From Thermoplasmata archaeon (GTDB lineage: Archaea; Thermoplasmatota; Thermoplasmata; SG8-5; JAGLSY01): a stretch of 10,446 bases of DNA. Location: assembly GCA_023137005.1 (NCBI GenBank), contig JAGLQE010000255.1, positions 1 through 10,446 on the forward strand. Reading direction: 5' to 3'. A program made the position numbers and the translations under genes. Within the stretch, counting starts at the first letter, position 1; every line of letters starts with the position of its first letter. This document shows positions 5,801 through 10,446 of this stretch, piece by piece. Below the pieces are notes generated by a model. That model searched no databases and was not told the origin of the DNA. It saw nothing but the letters and a program-made list of their open reading frames with translations.

Positions 5801-8800
5801 ACGATCATGTTATTCAATGGCTCCATCGACATGGAAAGCGGGAATATGCAGGACTACGGGATATGCTATATTCCAATGAACTACACATTGTTCCAGTACT
5901 ACAATATCGATTCAACTGTCTATGGATGGGTGAATGAGAGCGATGGTACAACACCCATAGAGGGAATGGTTGTCAAGCTTTACAATATCACCACAAAGAC
6001 AATGAATGCGACACAGACCGATGCCTCTGGCTATTATGAACTGGGGGGTTGGGAAGGAAGCTGGATCCTTTCGATAAACGATGACGACGATAGCAATCTT
6101 TACCAGGGAAACCTCACCCAACTTGACCTCGTATCCGGGGTGGACATGGAGGAAAGTCGAGACCTGGAGTTCACCGCACCAGACAGAATGATAAGAACCA
6201 TCACCTTCTATGATTGGGACCACTTCAGGATGGAGGAGACCATAATGATAGAGGGTGACAATGAGACCCTCAGATTTGAAATGGATGCCGATAATATGGG
6301 AAACGGTGACGGGTTCTTCAGTGAGAGTGAGGCAGAATCCCTCATGGCCTTCCTTGGTTCCCAGGTGCAATGGCCCAGTGATTCAAATAGATCATTGCTG
6401 GTAGACGGGATCTGGTATGATATCGATGGAGGCAGTCACACAGTGGACCTGGGAATTGTGGGTTCTGTCACATCCGATGAGCTAGTTTACATACATCAGG
6501 TGGCGAACTTCACATCATCGTCTATTATCCCGATCCTGGCAAACCATCAACTGGATATGAATATCAGTTACAATAACACGGATCCTGGCCTATTCACTGA
6601 TAACAATGTGACCTTCGAGATCTATGTTCAATTATCCGGAGCATGGGGAATGACCGCATTGGTATCCCCAAATGTCAGTGTTACAGGGACCAATTATCTC
6701 AGTATCTACCCGGGTGATGACCCTGTCCCTGCAGATGGCAATACCTCGGAATGGATAGGGATCACTACTTCGGATTCACAACCTATCACCACCGGGGAGC
6801 TATTCGGATTTGCGAATCTGACGGGTAATCCTGATAACTCTGGTGTGACCATCAAGGTATATGACAATGCAACTGGCACTTTGATCAAGACCGTTGTAAA
6901 TACACCAAGCGGAGAATATCAGACCTATGGATTGGAGGCCGGGAGCTACGATATCACGGCCACGAAAGAGGGCTATGAGCAGGAAGTGGCGAATGATGTG
7001 GCGATAGTTGCAGATGAAACCACCTGGCTTAATTTCACATTGGTCTCCAAGCCACCGGTCATCACTCACACCCAGGCTGTGTTCGACATGGAAAATAATA
7101 CGGGCGCCCTGCCAATATACGTTCAGGTATCGGATGACGGCTCGGTGGGAGAAGTGACACTCTGGGTGACCGATGTCCATGGCGTGCAGACCATGACCAT
7201 CATGGACCCCCTGGACGCAACCACCTTCAGTACGACCATCCCGACACAGACAATGGCAGGCACTGTCACCTATTACTTCATGGCGAATGACACGGCCGGG
7301 AACTCGGCCAATACATCTGCAACACCAAACACCATTGGTGTGTATGAGCTGGTGCCGCCAACCCTGAACAATCTGATCATCACATCGGATCCGACCGAGT
7401 ACAATGATGCGACCAATATATCCATCGATATTGTGGACAACTATTCACCGATGGTGACGGTCTGGATCAATATCACAACACCCTCTGCGGTCATCCAAAC
7501 GAACAGCTTTGTTGGTACTGGTAATTTCTATGTTGATGCAACCTATCTGGAGATCGGAACATATAATTTCGAGATATGGACCAATGATTCATTCGGCAAT
7601 GTGAATTTCACATCCGGGACCTTTGTCGTGGAGGATACCATTGCCCCGGCCATATTTGATCAGAGTGCGATCCCATCCCCACAGGAAGTTGGAGAAGGCG
7701 TGAATATCACGGCCAATCTAACAGATCTTTCAGACATCGATGGAGCATGGGTGGAGATCGAGGACCCTGATGGGACCATGGTCAACAATACAATGCTAGT
7801 TGGTGCTGGCGATCTATATTATTTTGATGCGGACTATACCATGATTGGTACGCATAATTACACTATCTGGGTCAGGGACAATAATGGTTTGACCAGCTCT
7901 GTATCTGGCAATTTCATTATGGAGGACACCATCCCTGCAGATATCGTATCTGCTGATACTTCTCCGACCACTGCCGAGCTTGGTGAGACCATTAATTTCA
8001 CAACTGAATTGGATGATATCTCTGGAATTGGAATGGTCTATCTGGTATTGGAAAATGCAACTGCCGAGCTATGGAATGTCACACTTGAAGGAAGCGCCAC
8101 CCATTACTGGTATGAATTCACCATTCTTGAAATTGGAAGCTTTGATCTGACCCTTTGGGTAGAGGACATTGCCGATAATATCAATTCCACTATCATTTCA
8201 CTGGCCGTGGAAGACACCACTGGCCCGACCTTCACGGGAGGAGTGGCAACACCACATACCCAGGAGTTCGGAGAGGATATACGACTTTCCATAGATGCGG
8301 AGGATGCATCAGGAATAGACGCTGTGTGCATCTATATCCAATATCCTGATGATACCTTCATAAATGTGACCGCGGACATGACCAGGGCAGAGTATTACCA
8401 CGTACTGGAGATAGATTCCATAGGAACCTACACCTACACCTTCTGGATCGACGATATATCTGGAAACACTGCCAGTTTCACAGGCACCTTCATTGGTCGA
8501 GATACCGTTGACCCGGTTGCAAATGCCGGGCCATCGCAGGATGTCATGGTAAGAACAGCCGTCACACTGGATGCCAGCCTGAGCTCGGATAATAATGAGA
8601 TCACGAACTATTCATGGTCCCTTAATGACAATGGCCTCAAGAGACGATATGGTGAGGTCGCCACCTACACATTCGATACACCTGGCAGTTATGAGATCGC
8701 CCTTACAGTCACAGATCCAAGCGGCAATACAGATACATCGACCACATGGGTGAATGTCACGGCAATAACTGGCACGGGAACCATAACTGGAGCCATTCTG

Positions 8801-9577
8801 GATTCAGATGGAAACCCCATAGAGGGAGCCAGGGTGTACGTGGAAGATTATCCAGATATCGCCAATACAACCGATAACAGAGGGGTTTTCGTGCTCGATG
8901 ATGTGCCCACCGGAGCACAGACCATAGTGGCTGGAAAGGATGGATTTGTCAGAGCAGTAATGGATGTCACGGTCCTTCAGGATCAGAGCAGCTCGGTTGG
9001 AGATATGACACTGGAATCCACTACAACTGGTGAGCCAGATGATGGCGAAGGCGGATCCTCAGGATTCTTCATACTCATCATTCTGCTGGTCGTTGCAGTC
9101 CTGGTCGGATATTTCCTGGCCACAAGGAAGAAGGGAGACACACCAGCACCCGTGGAAGAGAGCGAGACCATCATTGACGAGATATTCTACATGTACAATG
9201 ACGGTAGACTGATCAAGCATTTCACCAGACGCCTCAAGCCAGACATGGACGAGGACATACTCAGTAGCATGCTGGTTGCTGTCCAGGAATTCGTCAAGGA
9301 TTCCTTCGGAAGCGAGGACGGGATGCTGGATGAGATGAAGTTTGGTAGATTCCAGGCGATGATGGGACGCGGAGAACACATAATCATCGCGGCCGTGATA
9401 ATCGGTGATGAGACCAAGCCCTTCAAGCCCCAGATAGCAAAGTGCATCAAGGATATTGAGGAGAAATACAATGACCTCCTGTTCGAATGGGACGGGGACG
9501 TGTCAAAGTTAAATGGGTCTTACAAGTACGTGATGAACCTGATAGACGGACAGTACGCGGAAGAGGATAAGAAATAG
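2894..9577 (+). CDS. Giant type I membrane surface glycoprotein with beta-domain arrays and a cytosolic C-terminal domain
   Basis: 2227 residues. The signal peptide is 1-22 (LIK, hydrophobic core, cleavage near VAG). Carboxypeptidase-regulatory-like beta domains begin near residues 42, 137, 220, 310, 397, 487, 577 and 666; each has a G-[YF]-hairpin such as SGYYEINV, and most end in a W-x-N-x-[TS]-[LM] strand. Two modules opened by acidic loops (DEDGD at about 763, DTDFDG at about 892) follow. Then come another carboxypeptidase-like domain (1007-1090), an unassigned region with an EF-hand-like loop DADNMGNGDG (1131-1140), a further such domain (1302-1385) and an Ig-like domain (1387-1483). Four Ig-like repeats of about 96 residues (1488-1873), a PKD domain (1876-1955, AGPSQDV to YEIALTVTDPSGN) and a last carboxypeptidase-like domain (1960-2040) complete the outside. 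One TM helix (2057-2077) with an RKK stop-transfer leads to a cytosolic domain (2093-2222). There are over twenty N-x-S/T sequons in the first 400 residues. The likely role is adhesion or surface sensing; no enzyme motif is visible. Confidence 0.92.
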   Translation: MNLIKLYTSIIVLMMCMMPVAGMTFDENETDNIVEPDVPMTSTIVYGWMNLSGVTPMPNSQVYFQEYMNNEPTGISYSNATNATGFYSLDMNITGGGKIFMVYGINNTCLLYQQYHGIPEGGNHTINISMTLAPPRDCSVRGYITDNTNGSAMASINVTAQSWQYLNSTQTNATGYYYMGFIPEEYQMGPDATGYERWIQNFNLNSGDHVWRNITLEPVNATIKGYVLSSGGPLDNAQVSITDPWGGTWGGIRYDAWTNSSGYYEINVTQGSKPVSFQAGGYLTTSRAVELKMGETSWLNVTLADTPTDDFTVKGYASDFNTTDSVSGVVYLNNANRSWYNQTGINATTGYYEISGPSGDLTLTAQSYWGHHTNSTSISPTPGDMIWMNISMTNDTDWTTIQGHVEFDSELITGASIYVYHGSNMWQTATDGMGDYSISVPSGYIELVCYYRPMNGTLGSEMHSTYMTTPANGNIWRNYTLDKISVDSIFTGAVEDSMSGLPIENVLIYMGNALPGMDGTFETGGMTDFKGEFEIACPSGQFSRMVLVEGYGLIVDTVDTSSAEWNWGNVTLDPITDMITVKGFVRDMDTGQPIIGLEPTGSQDGWMGWGSSGTNGYYEMNVPLGDVQLRFEPDSYGYYDPGSLAFYAEVGKDIWFNVSLRSKSLSITVHGEVKESGGAPVAGINVTAEIGSRKFMTVTDGTGQYSLQVPSGMISVRARGPGHGAKDIFYDWFSQEWESYQVDLTSDPTNITITNTITEWTYDEDGDSFYDWLYVNVTLNVSASGRYSLQGILMPTKYSSSDGGMGGSSSIEADNETTLDPGLRVIQLAFNGASIRNAEMDGYYVDLEIREENENWDLVDRYGYETSNHTWDEFEELDIVLMDTPFDYFPIDTDFDGLYNMLLFNVTVDVKASGNYSIFTMLNNMAPSRDDSELGMQMVTRELSVGVQTIGLSYSGTNIRNGGYHLGAMTIMLFNGSIDMESGNMQDYGICYIPMNYTLFQYYNIDSTVYGWVNESDGTTPIEGMVVKLYNITTKTMNATQTDASGYYELGGWEGSWILSINDDDDSNLYQGNLTQLDLVSGVDMEESRDLEFTAPDRMIRTITFYDWDHFRMEETIMIEGDNETLRFEMDADNMGNGDGFFSESEAESLMAFLGSQVQWPSDSNRSLLVDGIWYDIDGGSHTVDLGIVGSVTSDELVYIHQVANFTSSSIIPILANHQLDMNISYNNTDPGLFTDNNVTFEIYVQLSGAWGMTALVSPNVSVTGTNYLSIYPGDDPVPADGNTSEWIGITTSDSQPITTGELFGFANLTGNPDNSGVTIKVYDNATGTLIKTVVNTPSGEYQTYGLEAGSYDITATKEGYEQEVANDVAIVADETTWLNFTLVSKPPVITHTQAVFDMENNTGALPIYVQVSDDGSVGEVTLWVTDVHGVQTMTIMDPLDATTFSTTIPTQTMAGTVTYYFMANDTAGNSANTSATPNTIGVYELVPPTLNNLIITSDPTEYNDATNISIDIVDNYSPMVTVWINITTPSAVIQTNSFVGTGNFYVDATYLEIGTYNFEIWTNDSFGNVNFTSGTFVVEDTIAPAIFDQSAIPSPQEVGEGVNITANLTDLSDIDGAWVEIEDPDGTMVNNTMLVGAGDLYYFDADYTMIGTHNYTIWVRDNNGLTSSVSGNFIMEDTIPADIVSADTSPTTAELGETINFTTELDDISGIGMVYLVLENATAELWNVTLEGSATHYWYEFTILEIGSFDLTLWVEDIADNINSTIISLAVEDTTGPTFTGGVATPHTQEFGEDIRLSIDAEDASGIDAVCIYIQYPDDTFINVTADMTRAEYYHVLEIDSIGTYTYTFWIDDISGNTASFTGTFIGRDTVDPVANAGPSQDVMVRTAVTLDASLSSDNNEITNYSWSLNDNGLKRRYGEVATYTFDTPGSYEIALTVTDPSGNTDTSTTWVNVTAITGTGTITGAILDSDGNPIEGARVYVEDYPDIANTTDNRGVFVLDDVPTGAQTIVAGKDGFVRAVMDVTVLQDQSSSVGDMTLESTTTGEPDDGEGGSSGFFILIILLVVAVLVGYFLATRKKGDTPAPVEESETIIDEIFYMYNDGRLIKHFTRRLKPDMDEDILSSMLVAVQEFVKDSFGSEDGMLDEMKFGRFQAMMGRGEHIIIAAVIIGDETKPFKPQIAKCIKDIEEKYNDLLFEWDGDVSKLNGSYKYVMNLIDGQYAEEDKK
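3017..5143 (+). repeat. Array of eight carboxypeptidase-regulatory-like domains (protein-level repeat)
   Basis: Residues about 42-750 of the surface protein. Units open with [TS]-[VI]-x-G-[YFEWH], carry [TSN]-x-G-x-[YF]-x-[LIME] hairpins (TGYYYM, SGYYEI, NGYYEM, GQYSLQ) often before PSG, and close with sequons in a terminal strand. The sequon Asn positions 127, 213, 300, 389, 478, 569 and 657 give spacings of 86-91 residues. DNA copies are too diverged to be recent duplications. Confidence 0.8.
7355..8518 (+). repeat. Four Ig-like repeats of about 96 residues (protein-level repeat)
   Basis: Residues about 1488-1875. Each unit ends with a strand of the form I-G-[TS]-[YHF]-x-[FYL]-[ET]-[ILF]-W followed by a short acidic turn and an [VM]-E-D-T-x-x-P linker (the last is RDTVDP). 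The conserved Gly falls at 1555, 1652, 1748 and 1844, spacings of 97, 96 and 96. A related but more diverged unit precedes them (1387-1483). The pattern matches beta-sandwich stalk domains of archaeal and bacterial surface proteins. Confidence 0.75.
9170..9559 (+). other. Cytosolic C-terminal domain with a roadblock/longin-like pattern
   Basis: Residues about 2093-2222 of the surface protein, after the single TM helix. The order read from hydrophobic patterning is: strand-turn-strand (IFYMYNDGRLIKHFTRR), helix (DEDILSSMLVAVQEFVKDSF), strands (KFGRFQAMMGRGEHIIIAAVIIG), helix (FKPQIAKCIKDIEEKYNDLL) and a tail with WDGD. This beta-beta-alpha-beta-beta-alpha arrangement resembles roadblock/longin folds, which often bind small GTPases. 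I recall similar tails on other archaeal surface proteins but cannot name a family. The fold call is inference. Confidence 0.5.
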
Positions 9578-9658
9578 ACTGTCTGGACAGAGCCTGAATG
9601 GAGATCCACACCTTTACGTCGATCCTTCATATCATTATAGGGCATCGGATGAAAACCC

Positions 9659-9666
9659 ATTTATAA
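9659..9666 (+). promoter_or_regulatory. TATA box of the glycosyl-phosphotransferase gene
   Basis: ATTTATAA, centred about 26 nt upstream of ATG 9689, with no Shine-Dalgarno between them. This predicts a leaderless transcript separate from the giant gene, whose stop is 111 nt upstream of the ATG. The remaining intergenic sequence holds only a small CTGTC-TG-GACAG inverted repeat just after the stop (9579-9590). Confidence 0.65.
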
Positions 9667-9688
9667 GGAGACGCATCTTGGGTAATCA

Positions 9689-10446
9689 ATGGAGTCTGTT
9701 TCAATACTCATGGCAGTGTTCTTCTCCTTTGGACTGGCAGCCCTCTCCACCCCATGGTTCATCAGAAAGATGGAATTCAAAGGCCAGGTGGTAAGGGATT
9801 ATTATAAACCAGACAATAAGATGATACCCACCAATGCAGGCATTCTCACCCTCTATCTTGTCTTCATCACGATAATCATTCTTCCATTGGTCTTCAGATT
9901 GTTCTACAAGGTGGATCCCGGCTTCCCGAGAGAGTTCACCGCCCTGGACAATGCTATCCTCATGACCATCCTTCTCTACGCTTTCTACGGTGTGCTGGAT
10001 GATTATATCGATGTGGGCAGATTCTCCAAGATCATCATCCCCCTCATGTTCTCATATCCCCTTGTGATCGTACTGGATGGTTGGAATCCATGGATCCCGG
10101 GTCTGGGGGTCATAGAACTATCTAGCCTCGATATTAGTCTTGGCGGCCTGGGCATCTTGACAGGGGCCATGATGTTGAAATATGCCATTGTTCCCATCTA
10201 CATCATGGTGGTGGCCAACCTGAAGAACATGCACGCGGGATTCAATGGACTGCAGTCCGGGTGCGCTCTGATAGTTCTATCATTCCTGCTTCTGAAATCT
10301 TCCATCGACAATAACCTGTCGAACATGTACACGATAGCCGCCATAGTGGGAGCCCAGGCAGTCTTCTTCTGGCACAATAAATATCCTTCCAAGATAATCG
10401 AGGGGAATATCGGGTCGCTGGCTGTAGGCTCGGCCATCGGAGCGGC
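9689..10446 (+). CDS. Polyprenyl/dolichyl-phosphate sugar-1-phosphate transferase (Alg7/WecA/MraY superfamily), 3' end cut by window
   Basis: From ATG 9689 the frame is open for 252 residues to the window edge. It is a polytopic membrane protein starting with an N-terminal hydrophobic helix. Superfamily motifs are in order: KPDNKMIPTNAGI (40-52), corresponding to the K-x-x-IPxxGG loop; the Mg2+-binding D104-D-Y-I-D108 at the end of a helix; NLKNMHAGFNGL (177-188), the archaeal/eukaryotic N-x-x-N-x-x-A-G-x-N-G-L block; and the cytoplasmic YPSKIIEGNIGSLAVG (from 232), matching PAKVFPGDVGTLxxG. The family transfers a UDP-activated sugar phosphate, usually GlcNAc-1-P, to a polyprenyl phosphate and so starts lipid-linked glycan assembly at the cytoplasmic face. 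The N-x-x-N-x-x-A-G-x-N-G form is closer to Alg7/AglH than to MraY, which fits N-glycosylation. The exact sugar cannot be read from sequence. The neighbouring sequon-rich surface protein is a plausible final acceptor. The gene has its own leaderless promoter. Confidence 0.9.
   Translation, partial: MESVSILMAVFFSFGLAALSTPWFIRKMEFKGQVVRDYYKPDNKMIPTNAGILTLYLVFITIIILPLVFRLFYKVDPGFPREFTALDNAILMTILLYAFYGVLDDYIDVGRFSKIIIPLMFSYPLVIVLDGWNPWIPGLGVIELSSLDISLGGLGILTGAMMLKYAIVPIYIMVVANLKNMHAGFNGLQSGCALIVLSFLLLKSSIDNNLSNMYTIAAIVGAQAVFFWHNKYPSKIIEGNIGSLAVGSAIGA

Noticed and set aside
3017..9040. Peptidase, glycosidase or other enzyme domain within the giant protein
   Set aside because: The carboxypeptidase-related units are only the regulatory-like beta domain. 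No zinc or catalytic motif was found in any section.
3125..9471. Numerous minus-strand open frames inside the giant gene
   Set aside because: They are shadows of a single 6.7-kb frame with continuous domain structure. None has a promoter or a recognisable protein pattern.
9579..9590. Terminator hairpin after the giant gene (CTGTC-TG-GACAG)
   Set aside because: The stem is 5 bp with a 2-nt loop and no T-run follows, so neither bacterial-type nor archaeal T-tract termination is supported.

Overview
The window reads as archaeal chromosome. It carries a fibrillarin-like rRNA 2'-O-methyltransferase, an archaeal-type inositol monophosphatase/FBPase and an Alg7/AglH-like sugar-phosphate transferase. 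Promoters are AT-rich TATA boxes centred about 25 nt upstream of start codons that mostly lack a Shine-Dalgarno, which means leaderless transcripts. From memory of similar giant surface proteins with a cytosolic C-terminal domain, I lean towards a Thermoplasmatota (Euryarchaeota-related) lineage. That assignment is an inference.

Layout. Positions 1-1930 are read leftward (minus strand). They hold a 3'-truncated inositol-phosphatase-family gene (1-554), then a two-gene unit of small unknown helical proteins (651-923 and 938-1312), then a coiled-coil/winged-helix regulator (1457-1930). The first gene of the small unit has an in-frame UGA at codon 22. A divergent promoter region (1931-2086) separates these from the rightward genes: fibrillarin (2087-2782), a 2227-residue type I surface protein (2894-9577), and a truncated membrane glycosyl-phosphotransferase (9689 to the window end).

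The giant protein is the main content. It has a signal peptide and a long array of about 89-residue carboxypeptidase-regulatory-like beta domains. Two aspartate-loop modules, four or five Ig-like repeats of about 96 residues, a PKD domain and a last carboxypeptidase-like domain follow. It ends in one transmembrane helix and a roughly 130-residue cytosolic domain with a roadblock/longin-like strand-helix pattern. N-glycosylation sequons recur in register at the end of successive repeats. The next gene probably starts lipid-linked N-glycan assembly, so the pair makes sense as a surface glycoprotein beside part of its glycosylation pathway. The cytosolic domain suggests a surface sensor or adhesion receptor, not a passive wall protein.

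Intergenic stretches are short (under 160 bp) and are filled mostly by promoters. No tRNA, rRNA, CRISPR array or insertion sequence is visible. The most unusual items are the in-frame UGA, the 18-bp tandem palindromic repeat in the first codons of fibrillarin, the periodic sequons of the giant protein, and its cytosolic tail.
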